Shown: in pieces, positions 17,633 to 26,635 of the stretch
Position numbering within the stretch: the first letter of the stretch is position 1
Layout: every line of letters begins with the position of its first letter
Assembly (NCBI GenBank): GCA_003602285.1
Contig: QZVU01000001.1
Coordinates: 310,001-374,000, forward strand
Origin: Arthrobacter frigidicola
GTDB lineage: Bacteria > Actinomycetota > Actinomycetes > Actinomycetales > Micrococcaceae
Length of the DNA stretch: 64,000 nt
Direction: 5' to 3'
The notes under the pieces: generated by a model
What the model was told of the DNA's origin: nothing
The model's database searches: none
Seen by the model: the letters and a program-made list of their open reading frames with translations, nothing else
Position numbers and translations under genes: made by a program

Positions 17633-18739
17633 ATGACTCAGCCCAGCCTGCGGCGCCTCGATCTCGGCGTCGATGTTGCCCAATTGACAGCAGATCTCGT
17701 TGACATCTACAGCGTCTCCGGCGAGGAACGCGCCATCGCCGACGCGCTTGAGGAGGCCCTGCGGGGCCTTGCCCACCTCGAGGTGGTGCGGGACGGCGAC
17801 GCGTTGATCGCGCGCACCTCCCTGGGCCGCAGCGAGCGCGTGATCCTGGCCGGACACCTCGACACGGTGCCCCTGCCCACCGCTGCGGGCGCGCGGGCGA
17901 CGGTCCCGGGCGAGTGGGACGGCGAGGTGCTCTACGGGCGCGGGACAACCGATATGAAGGGCGGTGTCGCGGTCCAGCTGGCGCTGGCCGCCGCGCTGAC
18001 GGACCCGGTGCGCGACGTCACCTATGTCTTCTACGACCACGAGGAGGTCGAGGCCTCGCTCAGCGGCCTGGGCCGGCTGGCCGAGCACTATCCTGAATGG
18101 CTGCGCGCCGATTTCGCCGTGCTCCTCGAACCCACTGCGGGCACCGTGGAGGGCGGATGCAACGGCACGGCCCGTTTCAATGTCACCACCACGGGCAAGG
18201 CCGCCCACTCGGCCCGTGCCTGGCGCGGCGAGAACGCCATTCACAAGGCCGCGGAGGTGCTCGTGCGGCTGCGGGAGCACCAGCCGGCGACGGTGCCGGT
18301 GGACGGGCTTGACTACCGCGAGAGCCTCAACGCGGTGTTGATCAGCGGCGGCACCGCGGGCAACGTCATTCCTGACCGCACCGTCATCGAGGTCAACTAC
18401 CGCTTCGCGCCGGACAAGAGCCCGGACGAGGCCGAACAGTATGTCCGCGGGGTGCTTGAGGGGTTCGAGATCGAGCGGACCGACGCTGCGGCCGGTGCGC
18501 GGCCCGGGCTGCAGCACCCCGCCGCGGCGAGTTTCGTGGCGGCGGTCGGGGCCGAGCCGAAGCCCAAGTACGGGTGGACGGACGTTGCGCGCTTCAGCGA
18601 ACTGGGCATTCCGGCGGTCAACTTCGGGCCCGGTGACGCCCTGCTGGCCCACAGCGACGACGAGCACGTGCATGCCGGCGAGGTGCGCGAGTGCCTGCGG
18701 GTGCTGAGCACCTGGCTCTCGGCTGACAACAACGACTGA
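17633..18739 (+). CDS. dapE: Succinyl-diaminopimelate desuccinylase
   Basis: Zinc amidohydrolase (M20 family) that removes succinate from N-succinyl-LL-diaminopimelate. 368 residues. Metal-binding motifs: GHLDTVPLP near residue 76, [10 protein letters not shown] near residue 102, YDHEEVEA near residue 135 with the catalytic Glu, and a C-terminal HSDDEHV with the last His ligand. The M20 dimerisation domain lies between about residues 170 and 290. It is divergent from dapD, so the pathway pair is co-regulated or at least linked. The 3' end overlaps a 13-base tandem repeat, and a perfect hairpin terminator follows. Confidence 0.94.
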   Translation: MTQPSLRRLDLGVDVAQLTADLVDIYSVSGEERAIADALEEALRGLAHLEVVRDGDALIARTSLGRSERVILAGHLDTVPLPTAAGARATVPGEWDGEVLYGRGTTDMKGGVAVQLALAAALTDPVRDVTYVFYDHEEVEASLSGLGRLAEHYPEWLRADFAVLLEPTAGTVEGGCNGTARFNVTTTGKAAHSARAWRGENAIHKAAEVLVRLREHQPATVPVDGLDYRESLNAVLISGGTAGNVIPDRTVIEVNYRFAPDKSPDEAEQYVRGVLEGFEIERTDAAAGARPGLQHPAAASFVAAVGAEPKPKYGWTDVARFSELGIPAVNFGPGDALLAHSDDEHVHAGEVRECLRVLSTWLSADNND

Positions 18740-18760
18740 CAACAACGACTGACAACAAGG
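18723..18760. repeat. 13-base tandem repeat across the dapE stop codon
   Basis: CTGACAACAACGA occurs at 18723-18735 and 18736-18748, with a partial third copy from 18749. The dapE TGA stop lies in the second copy, so expansion has duplicated the end of the gene including a second, unused TGA. Confidence 0.8.
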
Positions 18761-18794
18761 GGCCCCGGTCAGCAGAGCTGACCGGGGCCCCTTG
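18756..18794. terminator. Perfect hairpin terminator between dapE and gluD
   Basis: An 18-base arm CAAGGGGCCCCGGTCAGC pairs perfectly with its complement around the loop AGA. It lies between convergent dapE and gluD and can serve both strands. Confidence 0.88.
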
Positions 18795-18835
18795 CGGAGG
18801 GTGCCGTCGTCGTCCGGGCAGAAGCCCGGTGCGGC

Positions 18836-19714
18836 TCAGCGGGAGAGGGTGCCCTCGGGCTCCGCTGCGGCGATCCCATCGAGGGTTTCATCGCGCGCCC
18901 TGCCCTTGCTCCGGAAGCTCAGCAGCGTGGAGAGCTTCGTGGCGAGGGATGAGAGCGCGAAGTTGATGACAATGAAGATCACGGCGGCGATGAGGAGGGA
19001 CTGCAGGAGGTTGCCCTCACCGACCCCGAGGCGCCGGGCGTTCTGCAGCAGCTCCGGGAAGCCGATGATGTAGCCCAGGGCCGAGTCCTTCAGGATGACG
19101 ACGAACTGGCTCACCAGCGCCGGCAGCATGGCGATGAGCGCCTGGGGCACCTCGATGGTGCGAAGGGACTGCATCTGGGTCATGCCGATCGCCAGTCCCG
19201 CCTCGCGCTGGCCCTTGGGCAGGCCCTGCACGCCGGAGCGGATCAGCTCCGCGATGACCGAGCCGTTGTAGAGGGTCAGGGCGATGACGACGGCCCAGAA
19301 GGGAGCGTCCTCGACGAGGTTGGAGCGTCCGAGGGCCAGCCACAGGAAGATCATCATGAGCAGGACCGGCACGGCCCGGAAGAACTCGACGACGAGCCCG
19401 GCGAACCAGCGGATCGGCTTCACGTGGGATAGCCGGCCGAGGCCGAAGATCAGCCCGAAAAGGACCGAGGTCACTACGGCGATGGCCGCCGCCTTCAGGG
19501 TGCTCAGCAGGCCGGGCAGCAGGAAGAACTCCCAGGTGCGCCCCTCGAGGAAGGGCGTCCACTTGCCTGCGGCGAGCTGTCCCTTGCCGCCCAGCAGGAA
19601 CACCACGTAGGCGATCAGCCCGGCGATGAGCAGGGCACCGATGATGTTCCCGATGAGGATATTGCGCCGCGACTTGGGGCCGGGGGCGTCGAACAGGACG
19701 TTCTGCGCGCTCAT
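18836..19714 (-). CDS. gluD: Glutamate/polar amino-acid ABC transporter permease
   Basis: Inner-membrane subunit of a HisM/GluD-type importer, 292 residues. An N-terminal helix near residues 24-45 precedes the core of five helices; the coupling loop contains VQGLPKGQREAGLAIGMTQMQ near residue 165, where the ATPase docks. An Arg/Lys-rich tail follows the last membrane helix. ATGA overlap with gluC. The order gluA-gluB-gluC-gluD in the direction of transcription is that of the Corynebacterium glutamicum glutamate importer, on which the names are based. Confidence 0.88.
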   Translation of the reverse strand: MSAQNVLFDAPGPKSRRNILIGNIIGALLIAGLIAYVVFLLGGKGQLAAGKWTPFLEGRTWEFFLLPGLLSTLKAAAIAVVTSVLFGLIFGLGRLSHVKPIRWFAGLVVEFFRAVPVLLMMIFLWLALGRSNLVEDAPFWAVVIALTLYNGSVIAELIRSGVQGLPKGQREAGLAIGMTQMQSLRTIEVPQALIAMLPALVSQFVVILKDSALGYIIGFPELLQNARRLGVGEGNLLQSLLIAAVIFIVINFALSSLATKLSTLLSFRSKGRARDETLDGIAAAEPEGTLSR

Positions 19715-20388
19715 CGGGCCACCGCCAATCTCCTGGAGGCCCAGGTTGTGAGGAGCCCGACCGGGATCACGAGGATCACGAAGCCGATGGCGAACGTGAA
19801 GAAGATCGGGATGACCAGGTCGCCTCGGAACTCGATCATGGTCTTCATCAGGCTTGAGGCCTCGGCGGCGACCGAACCGGCCGCCGCGACCGTCGAGTTC
19901 TTGATCAGGGCGATCAGGACGTTGCCCAGCGGGGCGATGGCCCCGCGGAAGGCCTGCGGCAGGATGATCAGGCGGGCCGCGGGGAGGAAGCTGAGCCCGA
20001 TCGCGCGGGCGGCTTCGGCCTGCCCCAGCGGCACAGTGTTCACGCCGCTGCGGATCGCCTCGCAGACGAAGGCAGCGTGGTAGATCGTCAGCCCGAGGAT
20101 GGCCAGGCGGAAGAAGTTAAGGTTGAAGTCGTCCGTCAGGGACACCTGGAGCTGCCCGAAGAGCCCGAGCACCCCAAAGGCGATGATGATCGTCAGGGGG
20201 GTATTGCGGAAGATGTTGACGTACGCAGCGCCCAGCCACTGAAGGCTGGGGATCGGGGAGATTCTCATGAGCGCCAGCAGGGTGCCGAGCACCAGGGACC
20301 ACACGGCGGCCCAGAAGGTCAGCTGGATGTTCACCCAGAAGGCCGCCGGGACGTTGTAGGTCTCGAAGAGCGTCAGGAAGTTATCCAC
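19711..20388 (-). CDS. gluC: Glutamate/polar amino-acid ABC transporter permease
   Basis: Partner permease of GluD, 225 residues with about five membrane helices. The family coupling motif is in GVNTVPLGQAEAARAIGLSF near residue 115. GTG start at 20388 with GAGGTG upstream. It is separated from gluB by 76 bases that contain a hairpin, and its stop overlaps the gluD start. Confidence 0.9.
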   Translation of the reverse strand: MDNFLTLFETYNVPAAFWVNIQLTFWAAVWSLVLGTLLALMRISPIPSLQWLGAAYVNIFRNTPLTIIIAFGVLGLFGQLQVSLTDDFNLNFFRLAILGLTIYHAAFVCEAIRSGVNTVPLGQAEAARAIGLSFLPAARLIILPQAFRGAIAPLGNVLIALIKNSTVAAAGSVAAEASSLMKTMIEFRGDLVIPIFFTFAIGFVILVIPVGLLTTWASRRLAVAR

Positions 20389-20418
20389 GGTTCACCTCAT
20401 TCTTTGGGGGGACATGCA

Positions 20419-20452
20419 TTGGTGGGACGGCCGGGATCGGCCGCCCCACCAA
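20419..20452 (-). terminator. Intra-operon hairpin between gluB and gluC
   Basis: TTGGTGGGACGGCCG pairs with CGGCCGCCCCACCAA (one bulge) around GGAT. It lies just after the binding-protein gene and before the permease genes. As with the peptide operon, this would allow more receptor than permease to be made. Confidence 0.7.
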
Positions 20453-20464
20453 GACAGGAGGTGA

Positions 20465-21313
20465 TTAGGCGCAGGGCTCGGGCTCCGGCGGGTTCAGTTC
20501 CTCATTGAAACTGTAGTCCGCACCCTCGGTGTTCTTGGTGATCGCCTCTTCCCAGGCGCCGTCCTCGATCATCTTGGTGATCGCCGCATTGATGTCCTCG
20601 CAGCGGTCGCTGTCCTTGGGCAGGCCCACGCCGTAGCGCTCTTCGGAGAAGGGGTTGCCGACGACCTTGAACTGGCCGGCGTTGGCTTCCTGGGCGGCGA
20701 GGCCGGCCAGGATGATGTCGTCGGTGGTGACGGCGTCGATCTGGCCGCCACCCATCACGCTGACGCACTCGGCGTAACCGGGCTGCTCGACCAGGTTCAC
20801 GCCCGGGTACTGGTCCTTGATCTTCTGCGCGGAGGTCGAGCCGGTGACCGAGCACAGGTTCTTGCCCTCGAGGTCCTCGGGGCCGGCGATGTCGCTGTCC
20901 TTGGGCACCAGGAGATCCTGGCCGGCGACGAAGTACGGTCCGGCGAAGGAGACGGTCTGCTTGCGCTCGTCGGTGATGGAGTAGGTGGCGAAGATCATGT
21001 CGACGTCATTGTTCGAGAGCAGGTTCTCGCGGTTGGCCGACGGGGCTTCCTTCCACTCGATCTGGTCTTCCGAGAAGCCGAGCTCGTTCGCGACGTACTT
21101 GGCGACGTCGACGTCGAAGCCCGAGTAGGAACCGCCCTCGTCGAAGCCCAGGCCCGGCTGGTCGAACTTGATGCCGATCGTGATGGTTTCGCCGCCGCCG
21201 TCCTCGCCGCCGCCGCCTCCGCCGCCGCCTTCATTTCCGCCTCCGCCGCCACAGGCGGTGAGGGTGAGTGCTGCTGCCGCTGCCATAGCGGCTGCATAAC
21301 GGGTCTTTCGCAT
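20465..21313 (-). CDS. gluB: Glutamate-type ABC transporter substrate-binding lipoprotein
   Basis: Extracytoplasmic receptor, 282 residues. Signal peptide with lipobox TLTAC, lipidated Cys21. A long poly-glycine linker, broken by a few acidic residues, spans about residues 22-41 and tethers the domain to the membrane. The SBP family 3 signature appears in SGFDVDVAKYVANELG near residue 60, and FAGPYFVAGQDLLVP near residue 125. Four internal cysteines in the mature domain could give disulfides. AAGGAGA ribosome site before the ATG. Ligand is probably glutamate or another polar amino acid by operon type, not proved by sequence. Confidence 0.9.
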   Translation of the reverse strand: MRKTRYAAAMAAAAALTLTACGGGGGNEGGGGGGGGEDGGGETITIGIKFDQPGLGFDEGGSYSGFDVDVAKYVANELGFSEDQIEWKEAPSANRENLLSNNDVDMIFATYSITDERKQTVSFAGPYFVAGQDLLVPKDSDIAGPEDLEGKNLCSVTGSTSAQKIKDQYPGVNLVEQPGYAECVSVMGGGQIDAVTTDDIILAGLAAQEANAGQFKVVGNPFSEERYGVGLPKDSDRCEDINAAITKMIEDGAWEEAITKNTEGADYSFNEELNPPEPEPCA

Positions 21314-21376
21314 GATTTCTCCTTGCGTTGCGGCCCTCGTGGGGCCTTGAGGTGCGGTACGGGCGTGTCGTTGAAC

Positions 21377-22153
21377 TCAGTGGGCGAGGATCTTGCCAAG
21401 GAAGTCCTTGGCCCGCTCGCTCTTGGGGTTGGTGAAGAACTCCTCGGGGGTGGCCTGCTCGACGATCTGCCCGTCGGCCATGAACACGACCCGGTCGGCA
21501 GCCTTGCGGGCGAAGCCCATCTCGTGGGTCACCACGATCATCGTCATGCCCTCCTTGGCGAGGGCGACCATCGCGTCGAGGACCTCGTTGATCATTTCGG
21601 GGTCCAGGGCCGAGGTCGGTTCGTCGAACAGCATCACCTTGGGCTTCATCGCCAGCGCCCGGGCGATCGCCACGCGCTGCTGCTGGCCGCCGGAGAGCTG
21701 GGCAGGCAGCTTGTCGGCCTGGTTGGCGACGCCCACCCGCTTGAGCAGCGACATTGCAAGCTCTTTCGCTTCGCCGCCCTTCATGCCCTTGACCTTGACC
21801 GGCCCGAGGGTCACATTCTCAAGGATGGACTTGTGCGCGAAGAGGTTGAAGGACTGGAAGACCATTCCGACATCGGCGCGGAGCCGTGCCAGCGCCTTGC
21901 CCTCGGCGGGCAGGACCTTGCCGTCGACCTTGATCTCGCCGTCGTCGATGGTCTCCAGGCGGTTGATCGCCCGGCACAGGGTCGACTTTCCGGAACCGGA
22001 CGGGCCGATCACGACGACGACCTCGCCGCGGGCCACCTCCAGGTCGATGTCCTTGAGGACGTGCAGGGGACCGTAGTGCTTGTTGACCTTCTTCAGGGAG
22101 ACCAGAGGGTGCGCAGAAGACGCGGACGTGGACGGCTGCGGTTCGCTTGTCAT
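21377..22153 (-). CDS. gluA: Glutamate/polar amino-acid ABC transporter ATP-binding protein
   Basis: ATPase subunit, 258 residues. Walker [10 protein letters not shown] near residue 56, Q-loop VFQSFNLF, signature LSGGQQQR near residue 153, Walker [13 protein letters not shown], switch His in VVTHEMGFA. These are the textbook residues of the HisP/GlnQ/GluA family. The first gene of the operon on this strand. I see no Shine-Dalgarno before the ATG at 22153, so the message may be leaderless or start a few codons downstream. The 116-base gap to the divergent gene at 22270 holds the promoters. Confidence 0.93.
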   Translation of the reverse strand: MTSEPQPSTSASSAHPLVSLKKVNKHYGPLHVLKDIDLEVARGEVVVVIGPSGSGKSTLCRAINRLETIDDGEIKVDGKVLPAEGKALARLRADVGMVFQSFNLFAHKSILENVTLGPVKVKGMKGGEAKELAMSLLKRVGVANQADKLPAQLSGGQQQRVAIARALAMKPKVMLFDEPTSALDPEMINEVLDAMVALAKEGMTMIVVTHEMGFARKAADRVVFMADGQIVEQATPEEFFTNPKSERAKDFLGKILAH

Positions 22154-22269
22154 GGAGAAGAATCTAGCGAACGAATGCCCTCTGGCAATACAAGCGCGCC
22201 CAAAAGGGGGAATTGTGATTCAAGAGCAACCAAAGCCCGAACGGCGGGCCGGACGGTTAGCCTAGGAGC

Positions 22270-23079
22270 ATGCCTCACCTGAACCGCGACTCCGACGCCG
22301 ACGCCAGCACCCCCTCCCGCCAGGTGCCTTCACGGGCCACCGGGGGAGAGCCCCGACGACGCGGCTCGGTCGAGCTGCGCCGCGGGCAGGCGGCCGAGCC
22401 GCAGTCGGACAGCTTCCTCCTGGACGCCGATGAAGAGCCGATGTTCACCAAGACGGATCCGTGGCGGGTGCTGCGGATCCAGAGCGAATTCGTCGAAGGT
22501 TTCGGCACCCTCTCCGAACTCGGCCCCGCGATCAGCGTCTTCGGATCGGCGCGGACGCCGCGGGACTCGCGCTTCTACGCCGTGGGCGAGGAGGTCGGCC
22601 GGCGGCTCGTCGGTGCCGGCTATGCCGTGATCACCGGTGGCGGCCCGGGGGCCATGGAGGCCGCCAACAAGGGTGCCTGCGAGGCCGGCGGCATGTCGGT
22701 GGGGCTGGGGATCGAGCTTCCCTTCGAACAGGGAATGAATGAGTGGGTCGACCTCGGCATCAACTTCCGGTACTTCTTCGCCCGCAAGACCATGTTCGTG
22801 AAGTACGCGCGGGGCTTCGTGGTGCTGCCCGGCGGTTTCGGCACCCTCGATGAGCTCTTCGAGGCCATGACCCTCGTGCAGACCCGCAAGGTCACCTCGT
22901 TCCCCATCGTGCTGATCGGCATCGACTACTGGACCCCCCTGTGGGACTGGGTGAGGAACACCCTGCTCGCCGAGGGCATGATCGCCGAAGCGGATCTGGG
23001 CCTGGTGCACCTCGTCGACACGGCCGAGGAAGCCGTCAATTTCGTCATTGCCGACACCAAGACCCACACCGCGCCGTAA
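22270..23079 (+). CDS. TIGR00730 / LOG-family Rossmann-fold protein
   Basis: 269 residues. The signature motifs of the LOG (cytokinin-activating phosphoribohydrolase-like) family are both present: GGGPGAMEAANKGA near residue 125 and PGGFGTLDE near residue 188. The first 75 residues are an extra, charged and probably disordered extension. Family members hydrolyse nucleoside 5'-monophosphates at the N-glycosidic bond; the physiological substrate in actinobacteria is not established. As I recall, the M. tuberculosis orthologue Rv1205 has a similar neighbourhood. Confidence 0.9.
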   Translation: MPHLNRDSDADASTPSRQVPSRATGGEPRRRGSVELRRGQAAEPQSDSFLLDADEEPMFTKTDPWRVLRIQSEFVEGFGTLSELGPAISVFGSARTPRDSRFYAVGEEVGRRLVGAGYAVITGGGPGAMEAANKGACEAGGMSVGLGIELPFEQGMNEWVDLGINFRYFFARKTMFVKYARGFVVLPGGFGTLDELFEAMTLVQTRKVTSFPIVLIGIDYWTPLWDWVRNTLLAEGMIAEADLGLVHLVDTAEEAVNFVIADTKTHTAP

Positions 23080-23132
23080 GGCCGGGCCATAACCGCTGCC
23101 GGTGCCGGAGGGCTTTCTGGCACGATGGCACT

Positions 23133-23486
23133 GTGAGTATCTTCCTCGTTCTCGTCGCGGTGGCCCTGCTGGCCGGCACCGCCGCCGTGGCCTGGCGGCT
23201 CCCGCGGGGGCGCACGGCGCTGCGCCGGTCCGCCCGCACCGGCTGGGTGCTCCCGGGCCTTGCCGGGCAGCTTCCGGTGCTGCCGCCGATCCTGCTGCCG
23301 GACACCCCGGCGGCCGAGGACGTCTCCGCGATCCGGTTCGGACGGGCCCTGCGGGGGTACCGCACCGACCAGGTGCACGAGGTCCTGAACTCCCTCGCCG
23401 GGGCGCTCGCAGAGCGGGATGCCCAGATCGAAGCCCTGCGCCGGAGCGCCCAGGGTTCCGCCGGCCACGGCGGGGCACAGCCGTGA
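23133..23486 (+). CDS. Small DivIVA-domain membrane protein
   Basis: 117 residues. An N-terminal membrane helix (residues 3-22) is followed by a basic linker and a DivIVA/Wag31-like N-terminal segment, IRFGRALRGYRTDQVHEVLNSL near residues 68-90, with the F-x-x-x-x-x-GY-x-xx-V pattern. The end is a short coiled-coil (LAERDAQIEALRR). It could therefore localise at curved membrane or associate with growth-pole machinery; inference only. GTG start at 23133. Its stop overlaps the start of tag by 4 bases. Confidence 0.78.
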   Translation: MSIFLVLVAVALLAGTAAVAWRLPRGRTALRRSARTGWVLPGLAGQLPVLPPILLPDTPAAEDVSAIRFGRALRGYRTDQVHEVLNSLAGALAERDAQIEALRRSAQGSAGHGGAQP

Positions 23487-24100
23487 CGCCGGCCGCCGCC
23501 GGGTCCGACGGCAAACTGCGCTGCGGGTGGTCGGTCTCCAGTGCCGAGTATGAGCGCTACCATGACGAGGAGTGGGGCCGGCCGGTCCACGGCGAGGCCG
23601 CGCTGTTCGAACGCCTCAGCCTCGAGGCCTTCCAGTCCGGGCTGAGCTGGATCACCATCCTGCGCAAGCGCCCCGCCTTCCGTGAGGCCTTCGCCGGCTT
23701 CGAGCCGTCCCGGGTCGCGGCCTTCGACGACGAGGACATCGCCCGGCTGCTCGCCGACGCCGGGATCGTGCGCAACCGGGCCAAGATCCTGGCGACCATC
23801 GCCAACGCCCGGTCATTGGCGGCCCTGCCACCGGGGGTGAGCCTCGCCGGTCTGCTCGAGGCGCACCGGCCCGCTCCCCGCCCGGCACCGGTGGAGCTGC
23901 AGGACGTTCCCGCGGTCACCGCCGAGTCGACGGCGCTCGCGAAGGCCCTCCGCGGCCACGGCTTCCGGTTTGTCGGGCCCACCACGGCCTATGCCATGAT
24001 GCAGGCCACCGGCTATGTGAACGACCATCTCGCCTCCTGCTGGGTGCGCGCGGAAACCGCCGCCGGTGGGCCGGACGGCGCGGCGGCGCCGGTGCCGTGA
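23483..24100 (+). CDS. tag: DNA-3-methyladenine glycosylase I
   Basis: Base-excision repair enzyme that removes 3-methyladenine from DNA. 205 residues. The zinc-binding set of the Tag family is intact: C14 in RCGW, H27 in YHDEEWG, and the C-terminal pair His/Cys in NDHLASCW. The substrate pocket region QSGLSWITILRKR near residue 55 is conserved. GTG start overlaps the preceding stop (GTGA), and its own stop overlaps the next gene (GTGA), so three genes are tightly coupled. Confidence 0.95.
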   Translation: MTPAAAGSDGKLRCGWSVSSAEYERYHDEEWGRPVHGEAALFERLSLEAFQSGLSWITILRKRPAFREAFAGFEPSRVAAFDDEDIARLLADAGIVRNRAKILATIANARSLAALPPGVSLAGLLEAHRPAPRPAPVELQDVPAVTAESTALAKALRGHGFRFVGPTTAYAMMQATGYVNDHLASCWVRAETAAGGPDGAAAPVP

Positions 24101-25317
24101 CGCGCCAGGGACTGCAGGGAGGCACGCGCGGAGCGCTGCTCCGGTGGCCCTGGCCGGTGCAGGTCCTTCTGGTCTTCGCCGCGGCCCGTGCCGTCTCCGC
24201 GGTCCTGCTCACCGCCGCGGCCTCCCGCCAGTCCGCCAGCCCCTGGGGGCCGGCCTCCCCGGACTACCTCTCCTTCGTCGAATTCTGGGACAGCGGCTGG
24301 TACCGGCGGATCTACGACGAGGGATACCCCGAGGTTCTGCCGCGGGCCGAGGACGGGTCCGTGCTCCAGAACCAGTGGGCGTTCTATCCGCTCTTCCCGG
24401 CACTGGTCCGGTTGCTGTCTGTCCTGACCGGAGGCGGCTGGAATGCCCTGGCCCCGGCCGTGGCCACCGCCTGCGGCTTCGCCGCCGCCCTGGTGCTCTA
24501 CCGGCTCTTCCGCCTGGCCGCCGCCCACCGGGAAGCGGTGTGGGCGGTGGCGTTCGTGGCGTTCCTGCCGGTGGCGCCGATCCTCCAGGTTCCTTACGCA
24601 GAGTCCCTCCACCTGCTCCTGCAGGGGCTGGCGCTGTATCTGGTGGCGACCGGACGCTACCTCGGCGCGGTTCCGGTGGTCCTGCTGATGGGCCTGGCCC
24701 GGCCGGCGGGTGTTCCCTTCGCACTGCTCGTCTTTGCCCTGCTGGTCCGCGCGGCGCTCCGGTATCGGCGGAGGCCGGCCGGCCCGTCCCCGGAGGAGCC
24801 CTCCGGTTTGGCGGTGGCCCGGCTCACGTTGCTGACCCTGGCCGCGGGGGCCGCGGCGCTTCTCTGGCCCGCCACCGCATGGGTGGTGACCGGGCGGTTC
24901 GACGCCTACCTGGAGACCGAGACGGCCTGGCGGGGATCGCACCTGGCACCCTTCCTGCCCTGGCTGCAGGCGGGAACTAACCTGCTCGGGCCGGTCGGCG
25001 GGCCGGTGGCGGTGCTGGCCGCCGCGGCCGGGTGCGTCCTGCTGCTGCGGCTGGAGCCGGTGCGGCGCCTCGGGCGGGTGCCCGTCTGGTGGTGCGCCTC
25101 CTACCTGCTGTACCTGGCGGCGTTCTGGAACCCGCAGACCAGCACCTACCGCATCCTGCTGCCGCTGTTCCCCCTCGCGCTGGCCGCCGTCTTCGCGGTG
25201 CGGTCCACGCCGGCCCGGTGCGCCGTCCTCGGGGTGTCGGTGCTGCTGCAGGCCGTCTGGATCACCCTGCTGTGGATGTGGAACCCCGCCGGGGGCACCA
25301 GCGACTTTCCCCCCTGA
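24097..25317 (+). CDS. Polytopic membrane glycosyltransferase-like protein (PIG-V/mannosyltransferase type)
   Basis: 406 residues with about ten predicted membrane helices. After the first helix comes FWDSGWYRRIYDEGYP near residue 68 followed by NQWAFYPLFPALVRLL near residue 95. This Trp-Asp ... Gly-Tyr plus F-Y-PLFP arrangement is that of the PIG-V-type (Mannosyl_trans2) GT-C enzymes that use polyprenyl-phosphate mannose. It probably mannosylates an envelope lipid or protein on the outer face of the membrane; acceptor not known. GTG start in a 4-base overlap with tag. It is the last gene of its operon. Confidence 0.75.
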   Translation: MTRQGLQGGTRGALLRWPWPVQVLLVFAAARAVSAVLLTAAASRQSASPWGPASPDYLSFVEFWDSGWYRRIYDEGYPEVLPRAEDGSVLQNQWAFYPLFPALVRLLSVLTGGGWNALAPAVATACGFAAALVLYRLFRLAAAHREAVWAVAFVAFLPVAPILQVPYAESLHLLLQGLALYLVATGRYLGAVPVVLLMGLARPAGVPFALLVFALLVRAALRYRRRPAGPSPEEPSGLAVARLTLLTLAAGAAALLWPATAWVVTGRFDAYLETETAWRGSHLAPFLPWLQAGTNLLGPVGGPVAVLAAAAGCVLLLRLEPVRRLGRVPVWWCASYLLYLAAFWNPQTSTYRILLPLFPLALAAVFAVRSTPARCAVLGVSVLLQAVWITLLWMWNPAGGTSDFPP

Positions 25318-25494
25318 GGGCGCGACACTGTGATCCGCACCGCACTGAATTAGTCCCTGCGCGCGATTGTGCTGGATAATGTTTGGTGATGACGTGTATC
25401 GGCGCGCTTCTCTCTTAGGGGGTGCGTTCCGCGCACACCGCTTACCGACGCGCGGCCCTCATCCGGCAGCGCACTGTTGAAAGGGACACTCCTT

Positions 25495-25662
25495 ATGGCT
25501 GCCATGAAACCGCGAACCGGCGACGGACCGATGGAAGTCACCAAGGAGGGGCGCAGCCTCATCATGCGGGTCCCGATCGACGGTGGGGGACGGCTCGTTG
25601 TCGAGCTCAACGCGGAGGAAGCCGGAAAGCTTAAGGACTGCCTGCTCACCGTCACGGGCTGA
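25495..25662 (+). CDS. DUF3117 small protein
   Basis: 55-residue protein MAAMKPRTGDGPMEVTKEG... of the DUF3117 family, highly conserved in actinobacteria and, as I recall, found as Rv1211 in M. tuberculosis in the same setting. No motif gives a function. The ATG at 25495 is preceded by AAGGGA about 10 bases upstream. The 177-base upstream gap includes an extended -10-like GGATAATG near 25373 and is otherwise unremarkable. It is convergent with the O-methyltransferase. Confidence 0.9.
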   Translation: MAAMKPRTGDGPMEVTKEGRSLIMRVPIDGGGRLVVELNAEEAGKLKDCLLTVTG

Positions 25663-25744
25663 ACCGCGCCGCGCCGTGTCGGGCCGCCCGGCCAGCCCGG
25701 GCGGGCCCGGCGGCCGGCCGGGCCGCGCCGGGCGTCCAGCCGGG

Positions 25745-26383
25745 TCAGGCCTGGCGTTTGACGGCGAGCAGCAGGCCCGAGCCGGTCGGCAGCAGCGCCG
25801 ACAGGAGCAACTCATGCTCCCGGACGGTCCTGCCGACCTGGCGCAGCGTATTGGTCGAGGCCTCGCGTACCGCCGGTTCGGCCACACGGTCCGCATCGAG
25901 GGCGTCATTGACGATGAGCATTCCGCCGGGCTTCAGCAGGCGGATGGCCTGGTCCACGTACAGGGGAAGATTCGGTTTGTCGGCGTCGATGAACACAAGG
26001 TCGTAGGCGGCGTCGGTCAGCCGGGGGAGCACATCGGCGGCGCGCCCGGAGATGGTGCGCGTGCGGTTGGCGGGGATTCCCGCCTCGGCGTAGGCCTCGC
26101 GGGCGGTGCGCAGATGGTCGACGTCGGAGTCGATGGTGGTCAGTACGGCGCTGCGGCCGAGCCCGCGCAGCAGGCACACGCCCGAGACTCCGGCGCCCGC
26201 GCCGATCTCCACGGCCGTCTGCGCCTTGGAGCCCGCGGCAAGCACTGTCAGCGCTGCTCCCACACCCGGTGACACGGGGGTCACTCCGAGTTCGTGGGAT
26301 CGGTCCCGGGCACGCAGGAGGACGTCGTCCTCCTCCGGAAGCCCTTCGGTGTAGGACCAGCTGCTCTGCTTATCCGCGGCCAT
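25745..26383 (-). CDS. Class I SAM-dependent O-methyltransferase
   Basis: 212 residues, with the catechol/caffeoyl-CoA O-methyltransferase (Methyltransf_3) layout: SAM-binding motif AVEIGAGAGVSG near residue 65, acidic motif TIDSDVDHLR near residue 92, and metal-binding VFIDADKPNLPLYVD near residue 138. ATG at 26383 (MAADKQ). It is divergent from sigE, as its homologue (Rv1220c, from memory) is in M. tuberculosis. Substrate unknown. Confidence 0.88.
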   Translation of the reverse strand: MAADKQSSWSYTEGLPEEDDVLLRARDRSHELGVTPVSPGVGAALTVLAAGSKAQTAVEIGAGAGVSGVCLLRGLGRSAVLTTIDSDVDHLRTAREAYAEAGIPANRTRTISGRAADVLPRLTDAAYDLVFIDADKPNLPLYVDQAIRLLKPGGMLIVNDALDADRVAEPAVREASTNTLRQVGRTVREHELLLSALLPTGSGLLLAVKRQA

Positions 26384-26635
26384 CGGTGTCCGTTCTGTCG
26401 GTGATTTGTGGTTCGGGTCCCCACCCCGCTTCAACCCTACTGTTAATGCCCCTTCGGTCGCGCACCGGCGTCCATCCAACGCACCAACTTTTGTCAGCGT
26501 GCTCCCAGCTTGATGCGAAAGTATTTTCTTACCGGGACATCCAACGCGCGTACGGCGTCGAACTCCTTCTGGCTGCATTTTCATCTCGCAGCAGCCCGGA
26601 GCGGGAACAGTTCGACGGCGGGAAGAGGAAAACTG

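Noticed and set aside
17600-18745. N-terminal extension of dapD on the minus strand
   Set aside because: It would run antisense through dapE. The family length fits a start at 17599.
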